From Sycobia sp. Sy_11 (lineage: Eukaryota > Arthropoda > Insecta > Hymenoptera > Epichrysomallidae): 64,000 nt of DNA. Each line of letters starts with the position of its first letter. The stretch's first letter is position 1. The DNA lies in assembly GCA_018907035.1 (NCBI GenBank), contig JACCIC010000287.1, forward strand, positions 372,001 to 436,000. Reading direction: 5' to 3'. Shown here in pieces: positions 36,281 to 48,028 of this stretch. Both the position numbers and the translations under genes were made by a program. The notes beneath the pieces are model-generated. The model was not told where the DNA came from. It searched no databases and saw only the letters and a program-made list of their open reading frames with translations.

Positions 36281-38088
36281 GGCAGTATTCTACTTTCGAC
36301 CCTCGAAAAAAACGTTATTTTTGTGAAATTTTTCGAGAATGCTATTGAAGATATAGATATAGGATTTGAAATGCTTAATAAATACACTCTTGAAGTACAT
36401 GAAAAAAATTTTTTTTATTTATTGTATACATTTTTTATACATGTAAAGTATGGTCAAAGCTAACACCTCAAAAAGTAGGTAACGTTGTCGTGATCGTAAA
36501 ATCTTGCCGACGGATGGTCTGAAACAAAAAATCAAATAGTCGTATGTTCAATATGACTCCAGAAACCGATCTAACTAGAATATTTTATGTCCTTGCAAAA
36601 TTAACAAAATGGCGGCTAAAATACGAAAGAAAAAAATGGCTTTTTTCCCGTATTTTTTGCAATAAAAATATAGTTAGAATTAAAATTTTAAGTTGATTGT
36701 AGTTAGGACGGTTGATACAAACATATAGAATATGTATTGAAAATTTCATAAGGATCGGTTCAATAGTTTTTTAGTTTTCACGACCACGGTACTTGAAAAC
36801 GCTGTTTTGAGAAAAACGCGTTTAAAGATTTTGTAAGTGAAAAATCGTAGAAAAAATTATCTTATGCTCAATCAGCGATGCCTGGGCCAAACAATATGCC
36901 TTCAACTTGTTCCTGGCGAGTATTTTCATCTAATTTAGCCTGCTTTTTTTTGAGTTTCGCTTCTTAGAAGCCTCAGTCGAGCGGCGGTTCTCTCGAACGA
37001 TGCGCTGTTGGTCGCGCATATTGGCGAACTGCATGGCGATTTGGCCGATTTTCAGGCCCCTAATTTCCATTATTTTTAAAAGTGCAGGCAGCAGTGAGGC
37101 ATGCAATTATAACGATTTTTTTTCTCCATTATAGACATGCTTTGGTGCCATAGCCCAAACTGTTGAGTTAAAACACTCATTGTTATTTTGAGTGTTTCTG
37201 CCCAAACATCTCTCCAGCAATTCCGTTTTTGTTAGATCTTCGTAGATAGAAACAGAACACACTACCTACTGTGAGAGCATTGAAAACACAGTAAAAAATG
37301 AATAAAAGAATAACCACAAGTATTATCAACTTTCACCTCAAAACTCGGATCGTTAGACTTTTTCAGTTTTGCTGCTAACGTACTCACGTTACTTGTACCT
37401 CCTTCGTCACTGAATCTGTTTCCGTGAAAAGAACGTTTTCTAGTTCTAGATAGACGACTAGAAGTTTTCTGTGTACGATACACTTTCTTCGTATCCATTG
37501 CGAATAGATAGATGCTTCACTTTTGAACTTCGAATCACGACTGATTCTCCACTACTGAAATACAGAATTGAAATACAGAAGCAAAATTATAAAGGGAAGG
37601 TAATATTGAGAAACAAAGGTATATATTTTGATGGGAATATATATAGGTGTAATGATTTACAATAGGGGAACAGCTGCTGCAGCGAACAAGGCCAGGTAGA
37701 TGGCTTATCCTGCGCGCGCGCTGGGCGGATCGGAATAGCGCGCTCATGTCATTGCATTCGAAAGGTGAAAAAGTATAGTTAGACTACCTGAATCTTTCTA
37801 AAATTTTGAGCTAACATTCTTGAATATATTTACTTTCGAAAAATGTAAAAGAAAAAAACATTTTTTTTCAAAGTTGTAAAGTAGAATACTGCCTTATAAT
37901 CTATAAAACACAAAATTTTAAGATTTATGTCATTATGACTCTTACTTCGATGCTGTATAATGATCATGATTTTCAGAATATATTAGTTACTTTCTAAAAT
38001 TTTGAGCTAACATTCTTGAATCTCTTTACTTTCGAAAAATGTAAAAAACAAAACATTTTTTTTCAAAGTTATAAAGTGGAATACTGCC
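36281..38088 (-). mobile_element. Kolobok-like DNA transposon, internally deleted
   Basis: TTAA stands at both ends (36277-36280 and 38089-38092). The termini are inverted: GGCAGTATTCTACTTT on the left and GGCAGTATTCCACTTT on the right (reverse complement). Kolobok elements use TTAA and encode the domain often labelled Mutator-like transposase. Minus-strand pieces of such a protein are inside. The right end is duplicated: about 97 bp at 37795-37893 recur at 37991-38088, and the inner copy is followed by TTAT. An internal deletion removes most of the transposase. Confidence 0.68.
36840..37498 (-). pseudogene. Kolobok/Mutator-like transposase ends
   Basis: The minus-strand frame from 37498 gives a 78-residue N-terminus: a basic start, RSFHGNRFS, STLAAKLKKSNDPSFEVKVD and NTCGYSFIHF. 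After a junction near 37260, other frames give ELLERCLGRNTQNNNECFNSTVWAMAPK in pieces, then AMQFANMRDQQRIV and basic residues. The pieces resemble the N- and C-terminal ends of the Mutator-like transposase proteins annotated widely in ants (from memory). The catalytic middle is missing, so it could only be a passenger. Confidence 0.62.
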
Positions 38089-38092
38089 TTAA

Positions 38093-39138
38093 GAAGGCAT
38101 TTGTGCGCACGCGTGTATACCGACTTATTAGAAATATTTAAGAAGTGAGAGACAAATATATTTTTTTAATATATATTTTTTTACTTTTTTTGATATATGA
38201 TTCAACTCATTCGTATCCGTAAAATGTACTATCCATTTATGTATAGATATTATTAACTGATTTATTTATAAAAGATCTACCTTAATAATCGGAGCTGTAA
38301 CCGAATTTTTTTTAATATTATATTCTACAAATTGTATTAAAATTATGCAAGTTATTATTCTATTTAACAAAAATTTTTTATAAATTTATATCAAAGTGTC
38401 GTAGTACGTTAAGCTGGTGAGAACGCCGGGTCGTACCGAGGCCAGACCTTTCACCAATTGTGATCGAATTTTCAAATTTTTTTCAATTTCTTCTTTTGAT
38501 TTTTATTAACAAATTTACGACGTTGCGTGCGCTTTCTACAACCGCCGGTAGTCGCTCATTGTTACATCTTTTTATGCAAGCCGTTTCATTCCCGTGCGCC
38601 ATGGGTGGAAGGTTTTTCGTTCATACTGAAAATACTTATTTTTATTTTTTGGCCAACTAAAGTCAGCATGAAGTCCATCTTGGATAAACCAGGGAAGGCC
38701 AAAATTTTATCGAAAGTGGATCTTAAGGAAGCTTGTGAACAAATACCGATAGACGCCAAAGCAGGAAGTTCACAGCCTTCGCAGTAGCTATGCTCGACTA
38801 CGTCTCCCGCCCCCTTACCTCACCGGCCCGTGCACGTAACCAGCTAACGGGCCAACGCAATCTGGATGATTTGAACTGCTTTAGTTCGGTTCAGATTTAG
38901 CAAAATAATAAAAGAAACACATTGAATGCGCAATTAGGTGTAACATTTATTTAAAACTGCGAAGATAAAAAATAAGTAGTTGCTCAAGCCGTTATTTAAT
39001 CATTTATTTTGAAATATTTAAAAATCAATTTAATTATTCAAATATTCTTACAAGAAAACATTTAACAATTCTTAATCAAATAATAATTTTAATACTTTGC
39101 AAAATAATATTTCATGCCTGTTTATTTAATTTTATTTG
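38093..39138. other. AT-rich spacer with a small RT-like scrap
   Basis: At about 38690-38770 a frame reads KPGKAKILSKVDLKEACEQIPID, here split as KAKILSKVDLK and EQIPID. It resembles the RT palm of an LTR retrotransposon. It is too short to classify. The rest is unassigned. Confidence 0.4.
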
Positions 39139-40399
39139 CGAGGTAAGACAATTAAGTAATGCGACAAAATTAAAAAATCGAGTTTATTTAAAAATTAAGG
39201 TACATCGCTGCAATCCCTTTCAAAGTAATCCTCTCTCGCATCTATGCACTTATTCCAGCGAATTTTCCAGTTTTCGTAATAATTCTGGAACACTTCTTGT
39301 TGGATCTCTCCGAGTACCCTCGTCACAGATTCTTGGATGTCTTCAACGGAGTTAAAACGTCGACCTTTGACGAATTTTTTCAAATGGGAGAATAGGAAAA
39401 TGTCGCAGGGTGACATGTCTGATGAATCGGGCGGTTACGATAACGTTGTAATGCCGTTAGACATCAAAAAAACGGAGAGGCACTGAACGCACTGTGACAG
39501 CGAGCATTATCCTGGTACAGAGCCCAAGTCTTCGCTGGACGCACTCTGAGCACCCTTTTTCGTAATTTTTCGAACACATTGCGGTAGAATACTTGATTTA
39601 CTACATGTCCAGGTGGTACAAACTATTTGTGTACCATCCCTTGGCTGTCGAAGAAGTAAATGAACATGTTTTACAGTTTGAACTTGTTCATTCTCGCCTT
39701 CTTTGGCCTTGGCGCTTCAGGGAACAGCCACTGTTGACTTTGTCCTTTAGTTTCGGAGTCATACTGAAAGAACCAACTTTCATCATCAGTAATAACTCGA
39801 TCGAGAAGAGTAGGATCACTTTCAACCTGCTCGATACAATCTTGATCAATGTTTATTCGGTAGGCTTTTTGCTCATCTGAAAGGTTTTTCGGTGCCATCT
39901 TCGCGCTGTTTCCTGGTTAATATTTAACTCATCAACCAACATTCGAATGGTTAATCACCGGTCTCCACGAACAAGGACACGTTGTTGTCGCGTCGATTTG
40001 CACTTGAATTGGCCTTCCGCTCCACGCCTCGTCCTTGACGCTCTCACGACCTTTTTTAAGATTGGCATGCCACCGAAGCACCTGACTACAACTCAGGGCA
40101 TTAGTACCATATACTTTAAGCAGTTTTTTATAAGTTTCTGTCACGGTTTCGCCGAGTTTCGCATAAAATTTTATAGCACACCGTTGTTCGAAATTTCTCT
40201 GTTCCATTTTCATGACATGCATTACTCGCGCGTTGTTACAAAATAATAAACAGATGTCGAAGAAATGACCATACAAAGGCCGTCGAGGTCTCAATCGAGT
40301 GAGTAGGCATCTACTATTAGGGTAGCAGAGTTACAGGTTCGTACTGGTACTATAGACCCGGAATTAAAATCGGTCGCATTACTTAATTGTCGGACCTCT
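39139..40399 (-). mobile_element. mariner M4 copy 1, antisense
   Basis: Inverted ends share GACAATTAAGTAATGCGAC at 39147-39165 and 40381-40392 (reverse strand). The right outer flank is TA (40400-40401); the left flank is mutated. At 1.26 kb the length is right for a mariner. The transposase inside is broken. Confidence 0.85.
39195..40246 (-). pseudogene. mariner-type transposase, M4 copy 1
   Basis: Minus-strand frames give, in order: [20 protein letters not shown] helix-turn-helix, WSGRPIQVQ, then APKNLSDEQKAYR, VITDDESWFFQYD (first catalytic Asp kept), PRPKKARMNK, a gap, and MSPCDIFLFSHLKKF (third catalytic Asp) to DYFERD at the end. The middle, with the second Asp, is lost or scrambled at 39420-39670. 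The type matches the Tc1/mariner transposases common in ants that carry PKNLSDEQK. It is non-functional. Confidence 0.83.
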
Positions 40400-41564
40400 T
40401 ATACATAGTATAAACTGCACTCTAATAGAATTTCATAATCCATTAATTTCACTAATACATAATTTATGTATATTATAATGCAAAGTAATTGTATACTATA
40501 TTCTTATCTTTTAACGATATAGTTAAATGTAAATCAAAAAATTTATACAGTTTTTTGTACATTGCTATTGTAATAATGTTGATATATTTTTATTTTCAAA
40601 GAATGATAAAGTAAGGATGTGAATGGCAAAACATTTAAAACAATGTATGCCAAAGTAAGTATCTAATGATTAATTTCTTAAAATAAAATTTGTTACTTTT
40701 AATACCCTATTAAATAATTATTAAGTACTTTAAGCATTTATGTTTACAAAATTAGGATCAGCTCAATTTAAACACTTATATTTGTAATTCGCGCTACGAA
40801 CCCGACACCACCCGAATACCATTGCCCGCCGCCATGTATACTCCTCTCACTTATTTCGTCTTTCGCTAGACTCGTGACGAGGACTCACTGTCGTCTCGAT
40901 CTTCGGATGAGTTAGATATAATTATGAAGAATAAAGATAAAATATGTGAGGAGAACGAAAACGAGGTGAAGAAAGATCGTAAGAAGCGAAAGAACGAATG
41001 CGAGGAAAAAGATAATAAGAAAAGTGCAGCAATGAAGAGAGATAATGAAGAAGATGACAGAAGTGAAAAATCTTGAAGGAATGTAAGTAAGAGAAAGGAA
41101 GAGAGAAAGGGAGAAGAAAGGAAAGAATTGCGACAAATGAGAGAACGGGTGAGAGGAGAAAGTTGACAAGGATAAGGCAGAAGTGACGGGAGAGAAAGAA
41201 GGATAAATAGAGAAACGAGTGAATGAGAGGAAATTGGAGTCGAAGGAAAGCGAAGGTAGTAGCGGTGCCGCATGGATATCCCGGACTATCGACTCGACAC
41301 CATCTTTCCATCGATGGACCCACCCGGAGCAATCACCGTCAGGCGGTCAGAAAAAAGGAGGGTCAGGCGACACTTAAAATTTTGTAACGTAGTTTTTTCT
41401 GCACAGCACTCCTGTTTCCCGCACGTGTATATGTGCATGTGTTTTTTGTTTCTCTTTTCAGGCCGGCGAAGCTTCCCGAATGAGATAACATAGTTCAGTA
41501 AGTGAAGTATAAAAATATTGTTTGTGTGCGGAAAAATATAAATTAAAGATAAATTTGTTAAGCC

Positions 41565-41606
<42 letters not shown>

Positions 41607-42640
41607 CTTTATGAACTGTTATGGTAATAGGGGCGGTTGTGCTGCTATTGCCAGTTATATATTGAAGCATCGAACACATGTACCATCAGATAAGACCAAA
41701 TTGTTTACAGTATTTTCTTACACCATGTTATAAGAAAATTAGCTCGCAATTCGTGAAATTTTTCTCGTATGCATATATTAATACTGACACTAGCTATCTT
41801 TCTCTATGCAATAATATGTCGCCAGATAAAAAAGATATTTTTTATGTACTTTTACTCATAGAATCAGAATCTGGAGATCTTTTTTCTAAAACAGGATCGA
41901 ACATTGTTTAAATTCTATTTTCAAACATAAGAAATAGTTCAAGTTTTATACCGAACCAATTTAAAAAAAAAATACATTGTAATTGTAAGTAATGAAGCTT
42001 CCAGAATTCATAGTCAAAAAATTCATGTATAAGAAGTTATGATTCTCTAAAGTTCACATTTTACAATTTTTAAGTAATTTTGACTATTTGTGAAATTATA
42101 ATTAATAAATTTTTTAAAAATTCAAACTCCTAATTCATGTTTGAGCTTTATTTATCCTTCTCAATCATTTAAATGAAGTATTAAACATAATTTTTTACAT
42201 AAACCATATTACCGATAATAAACGATTGATCCCTTTTTCTTATGCAAAATATATTAGCCAGATAATCTTTGTGACAATGATTTTAGTACTTCTACTTTTA
42301 AATTAAAATTTTTTAAATAAATAATTAAGGTCTAAATAGAAAGAATAAATTTCAAACTTCAATAATGTTTCAATATTGAACATTTCACAAGTAGTGAAAA
42401 TTCCTATAAAAATAGTAAATTTGAATTTAAGAAACTCATAACTGTCGAGTATGAATCTTAAAAGCTTTTTTGCTCAAAATTATACATGTTTTTCAGAAAT
42501 AATCTATTTGTTATGTAATTTTAACTATTTTCTATTTGCTCAAACTATTACAATTTAATCAATGTTATACTCTGTTTTTTTTAAAGGCCTTTGAAATCTG
42601 ATTCTACGGATCAAAGTATATAATGAATACATTTTTTTCG
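40400..42640. other. intron with a GC-richer, purine-rich block
   Basis: 40780-41480 is much less AT-rich than its surroundings. 40920-41265 is strongly purine-rich on the plus strand. A 68-codon frame (40870-41076) is highly charged (EDSLSSRSSDELD, KKDRKKRKNE). It could be a coiled-coil of a retroelement ORF1 or gag, but no domain confirms this. A TA microsatellite lies at 41568-41603. The remainder is AT-rich. Confidence 0.45.
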
Positions 42641-42822
42641 TGGACATATTATTGCATACGAGGTATTCCGGAAACCACTTTTGAATGTGTTCTAATGTAG
42701 AGATCTTACCCTACTGAAATTCATCTGGATGTGGCAACGCCAGGTACTCCAACATGTAAAAAAACTGTCACTTATTTTTCCTCCGCTGAAGTTCTATTAG
42801 AGTACAGTTTATACTATATATA

Positions 42823-43655
42823 GGAGGTCAGACAATTAAGTAATGCGACCGATTTTATTTCTTGGCCTGTGGTACCCCTATGAACCTGTAACTCCGTCAC
42901 CCTAAAAGTAGATTCTTATTCTCTCGATTGAGACCTCGACGACTCTTGTATGGTCATTTCTTCGACAGCGTTTTGTAATAACGGGCGAGTAGTGCATGTC
43001 ATGAAAATGGAACAGATAATTTTGAGCAACGGTGCGCGACAAAATTTTATGCGAAATTTAGCGAAACCGCGACAGAAACTTATCAAAAAGTACTTAAAGT
43101 GTGTGTCAGTAATGCCCTGAGTTGTAGTCAGGTGTTTCGGTGACATGCCGATTTTAAAAAAAGCCGTGACGAGGCGCGGGACGCAAGTCCAATTCAAGTG
43201 CGAACCGGCGCGAATGCGTAGCGCACCGGTACCCTTGTTCTTCAAGACCGGAGATTAACCATTCGAATATTAGCTGACGAGTTAAATTTTAACCGAAAAT
43301 TTCGCCATGAAAAGGCTGTGCGGGAAGATGGTACCAAAGAACCTTTCAGATGATTAAAAATACCACCGCATGAACATCGTTCAAGATTGTCTCAAGCAGG
43401 TGGAAAATGATAGAAAATGATCCTACTCTTCTCTATCGAGTTATTACTGGTGATGAAAGTTGGTCCTTTCAGTATGTCAACAGTAGCTGTTCCCTTGAGC
43501 ACCAAGACGAAGAAGACAAGAACGAACAAGTCCAAAGTGAAAACCATGTTGAATTGCTTCTTCGACAGCAAAGGGGTGGTTCCAAAGAGTTTGTTAAGGC
43601 ACCCTGTGACTTTTTCCTGGAAGAAGTATATTCGGGATTGGGCTGCGGATCAGGA
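42823..43655 (+). mobile_element. mariner M4 copy 2, 3' truncated
   Basis: The left terminal repeat starts at 42823 after TA and matches M4 copy 1. Decayed transposase pieces follow (KPRQKLIKKYLK, TGDESWSFQY near 43450, then EDKNEQVQSE and VVPKSLLRHP). No right terminal repeat was found before 43740. The 31 bp before the element (42792-42822) also match the flank of copy 1, see findings. Confidence 0.78.
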
Positions 43656-44906
43656 AAATAATGTAAAAGAACATAGTATATTTTTTATAACAAAAATAAA
43701 AATATGTTTATGCAGTAAACCGTTATTGATAAGTTTCTGAAACAAACAACAAAATGATAACAATTACTTAAATGAAAGAAATAAATTCACTTAAACTAGA
43801 TATATACACCGTGTCTCAGATGTAACTGCTCATATTAGAGGTATGGTATCGGCAAGGAAAAGTTACGTATAAATATTAATATTTATGTAGGTTCATTTTT
43901 TATAGTTTTTGCAGTACGGGCCCATGTCTGTGAGCCAATCAGGACTCAGAGAAGTGGGTCATCATGTGAGAGCGAGAAAAAGGAGATCAAGCGAAGGGAA
44001 ACGAGGCGAAGTCGAACGAACACGGCAAAGACCAGTAGTTGTTATTTTTCCTGTCCATTGTCAACGCTCGCGTAACTGCTTAGATATACGGCGGCATTGA
44101 CGAAGCGAGGTTCACGCGTCTACAAATAAAGATTATGTTTATTCATCTACATCGGTCCCTACCCATATTTTTTCTCAGACTACCCTTTTTTATAATAGCC
44201 TACTCCATTGCATTGGAAATAATGAAGAAAAGGCAGATGTTTTGCTGGCGCGGACGAACTGACCACGAGCGTACACGTGTGTTTTATAAAAACAAAAGTG
44301 AAACTAAATTGTCGGAATATTGCAAAGATTGAGAAATAGATATTTGATAATCACATTTAAAACTGGCAAAAATACCGATTGTAAGGAACTTTGAATGGTA
44401 AAAATCGAATAAAATGATCTTATAGGCCTTATGCAATACCTTCATAATTATTTTATAATTATGAAGGCATGGATACCCGTTGCTAGAATTTAATCTATCG
44501 CCTCGCAACCAGGATCACGTTCACTTCTGGATAGGTAAAATTATTCACCATCTGTCTTTTAAGGAGCGCCTCGCAACAGAGATCAAGCTAATAATTTTGG
44601 AAGGATATTCAGGCAGGAATTTCTGAGCTCTGCATAGTTTATAGATCCGGGAGGAGTTCAAGTGACACGACTTCGGGCCAGCCCGTTCACTGGACGAACT
44701 CCCTGATTTTCCCTTTTGCAGGCCCTTTCATAATTAAATTGTCGAGTATTATCGCTGCCGCTCGTCTAACATCGGATGAGCCGCCGATTTATAATAATAA
44801 TATTAATAATAAAAAATAATTAATATGCATTATAATTTTAACAGTTATAATTCTTATGGCAGTCGGTTTACTGCGCACAAATATTGTTTTATATACATGC
44901 AATAAG

Positions 44907-44944
<38 letters not shown>

Positions 44945-44984
44945 TGTTAATAATATTCTATTGTGTTTATAAATTAGATACAGC
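43656..44984. other. spacer, no gene seen
   Basis: A moderately GC-rich patch at 43900-44120 has a basic 63-codon frame of unknown nature. A TA tract lies at 44910-44942. No supported gene. Confidence 0.45.
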
Positions 44985-45545
44985 GGATGAATTCGTTTGG
45001 GACACCCGTTGCATATGCTGGAATACGTGAGCCAGTGTAGAGGCTTACGTGTTCTCCTACCATTGTATTCGCTGCTGGCGCGTATCGCTCAACGAGAGAG
45101 CACGGTAGTGTGTGTGTGCCGGCATGTATTAGAGGGGGATAGCTGACACCAGCCTAACACTTGACGCAGCTGTCTCTCGCCGCGCGAGGTATATCCCCTC
45201 TCACGCACTTTTCTACTCTTCCTAGCGATAAAGAGAGAGAAGATATGTTGCGTTCTCTCTCTTTTTTGGTTTTTGGCTGTTGCGCCAACTACCTTTTGTT
45301 GTATAATATATTAATTTAATTTCGTATTCGTTAAATTAATTTTCGACTTTACTTATTATTATTTTCGCGTGTGTGACGGAAATAAATAATTTATTCGTAC
45401 ATAAATTATTCCGTATTCTCACGGTAATTTTATAAAGGTAAAATTTGTGTAACGATCGTGATAAATTTGCGCGGTCATGTTTTCGGTCGTCGCAAGTTTA
45501 AGTTAAAGGGGATTAAGTTTAAGTCTAAACCAAAGATTATGAATC
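44985..45545. other. GC-richer block, possible LTR or leader
   Basis: An abrupt rise in GC and a structured-looking sequence with CT/GA runs, then an AT-rich end and GTAACGATCGTGAT-like leader sequence. Nothing proves an LTR; no second copy is in the window. Confidence 0.25.
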
Positions 45546-46790
45546 TCAACAAAAAAGGGAAGAAAAAGAAGCAACTGTAAATAATTGATGATACTACAAA
45601 TAAATAATAAATCCAAAACAATCTGGTTAAATGATAGTGACAATATTACAACTCTAGGTGGTGAGAAGAGAAAAAAAAGCAACTGTGAATGGTGGATCTA
45701 AATCAGCCTATGAAATAATGGTAGCGTTATGGTTACCTAGACAAAGAAGAACAACAACTGTAAATAATCGTAATAAATAATGAGTAAGTTTAATCAATAT
45801 AAAAAGTACCAATGAGTAAAAATAAAATAATGCAAATCGAGATAATGAATCAAAAGGCGAAAAGGAGTGATTTAGCTAATATCATAAATAAGGACAAAAT
45901 AATAACTCTGTAGAAAAGAGGAGGCATAAAAATGCAATTATTATAAGTAAAAATACTAAAACTTGTGAAGGAACTATAAATAAGTTTGAATCATTAGATC
46001 AAATGATAATAATCGCAATAATAAAATAAATATAAAAAGAAATACTCAACCTATTACAGATAAATCCAGAGAGTGAATTCAAATAATAATAAATATTGTT
46101 TTACGTATAATCGGCCTGAAATAATAACAATCAATAATAGAAGCAGCTTGTAAATAAAAAAAATGAAATTGAAAAGGAAGTTACGAATAGTCTTGAAGAT
46201 ATTACAAAAAACAATAGTGACTGTCAAGAGATAAGCAGACATAGTAAAAATGTTAAATGTATCTGAACGTGCAACTGAATAATTCTGAAAATATTGTGAG
46301 CAAAGAGAATAGAAAATTAGAAAAAGTAGTAATTCTAATGCTAAAGATAAAGATAACGGAGTTGTTAATTCCTAGTATAATATATAGTACTTAGATGTTA
46401 ACGATGGCAATGGCAAATAAAATGTTTCAAGAGTTGATAATAATGAAAAAAAATGAAACGCTAAAGTACAGAACCGTGGATTTACATTTAGAAACTATTC
46501 TTTTATTTAGGTATCAAATAATGACTTGACAGCGCATAGGCAATGAAGCCAATATTGATAATTAAGGATAAGATGTAGGACTTATTACAAGACTAAAGCG
46601 ATATGTAAAAGTAAAAGAAAAAAAAACAAGAAGAAATTTACTGCAATAAACCAGTTGGAAGACGATAGGAAGTTATCAAGAAGTATTTAAAACAGGATGC
46701 TATATTTCTTTTATTATATACATATTTCATAGGCTCATTCAAGAGGCAAGGTTATTAACTCATTTATTAAATTATATATATTGTGGGAGT
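45546..46790. other. A-rich sequence, unassigned
   Basis: The plus strand is strongly A-rich with many short Lys/Asn-rich frames. It could be a degraded A-biased retroelement body or simple AT-rich intron. No domain seen. Confidence 0.3.
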
Positions 46791-47110
46791 TTAGATAATT
46801 AAGCCGCATTAGACAGGTTTGAACCTGCACCGTACCAGAAGGGACTTTTGCTGTGCAGCTATAGATCTGCGCACCTATCTATTGACGGCTAACGTTGAGT
46901 GTAATTACAGATATGAATGGAGGAGATAAATCCGAGGTGATCTACCAAGTAGTATTCATGAAGGCAGAGAGTTTCTTCCGAGTAGATTCAGCGAACAGAT
47001 GCATAAGGCATATCTCCCATCATTGTATAAACTTGTATTTGTAAGATAAATATATATTATAACATACTAGCCATCTTATTTTTGCTGTAAATTCTTTCTT
47101 TTATTAACCT
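46791..47110 (+). mobile_element. possible Ty1/copia-type LTR
   Basis: Begins TGTGGGAGTTTAGATAATTA and is followed shortly by TTTATCAGGGCC (47113-47124). That recalls the tRNA-Met primer site TGGTATCAGAGC of copia elements. No body or second LTR was found, so this is tentative. Confidence 0.3.
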
Positions 47111-47120
47111 TTATCAGGGC

Positions 47121-47129
<9 letters not shown>

Positions 47130-47155
<26 letters not shown>

Positions 47156-47229
47156 TATCATATCATATCGTATTATATCATATCATATTATATCATTCTA
47201 TCATACTAATTAGTATGATATGATACTTC
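47130..47229. repeat. (TA)n, (ATATC)n and a 22-bp perfect palindrome
   Basis: TA repeats, then ATATC-type repeats, then the palindrome TATCATACTAATTAGTATGA plus TA at 47199-47220. The palindrome contains the AATTAGTATGATA tail motif of the neighbouring repeat in both orientations. Confidence 0.85.
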
Positions 47230-47616
47230 ATATCATACTAATTAATAAAAACAAAACGGGTTAATTGACATATAGATTCTATATTATCTTGCGAAGGACA
47301 TAGGCTATGTTTCTTATTGAAAATTATTTTACTTTCATCAATAAATTAGGTTAATGGTTTTAACCATCAGTTTCACCAGCGGCCACTAGGTGGCGTCTTG
47401 AGTCACGAACAGGAACTTAAACTACTCCACTGAAAGGATTAATACCAGGCCAGCTCAGACGAATGATCATATCTAACTTTGGGGTTCGTATCCTAAAGAA
47501 GGTGTGACGCTAGTCTGTATTACCTTTTTGTTCTTCAGGTTAATCTGACAGTACTCTTAACACCTTATAGATATCTTTTGAATTTTGTAAATATTATTTT
47601 CTGTTACGTGGGAAAA

Positions 47617-47648
<32 letters not shown>

Positions 47649-47785
47649 TCCTTCTCTTATAAAATGTTTCTGTATGTCAAACCATATTGAATATAGTTTG
47701 TGACGACAAATTGTGACAAGAGACTGTTTTTTTAATTTGAACAAAAGAAATGATGACAAAATAGGGTTCTTTACCAATTTCGAAA

Positions 47786-47831
<46 letters not shown>

Positions 47832-47974
47832 TAGATCGTCACTTCCGCATAAAAAGACGCAATATTCATCGGTTGCTTAAAAAATATGCTATTCACATAC
47901 CAAAATTTCAATTTCAGTTGGCATCACTATAAAAATATTCATGGTATTTAATTGAAAAAACATAAATATACGAA

Positions 47975-48027
<53 letters not shown>

Positions 48028-48028
<1 letters not shown>

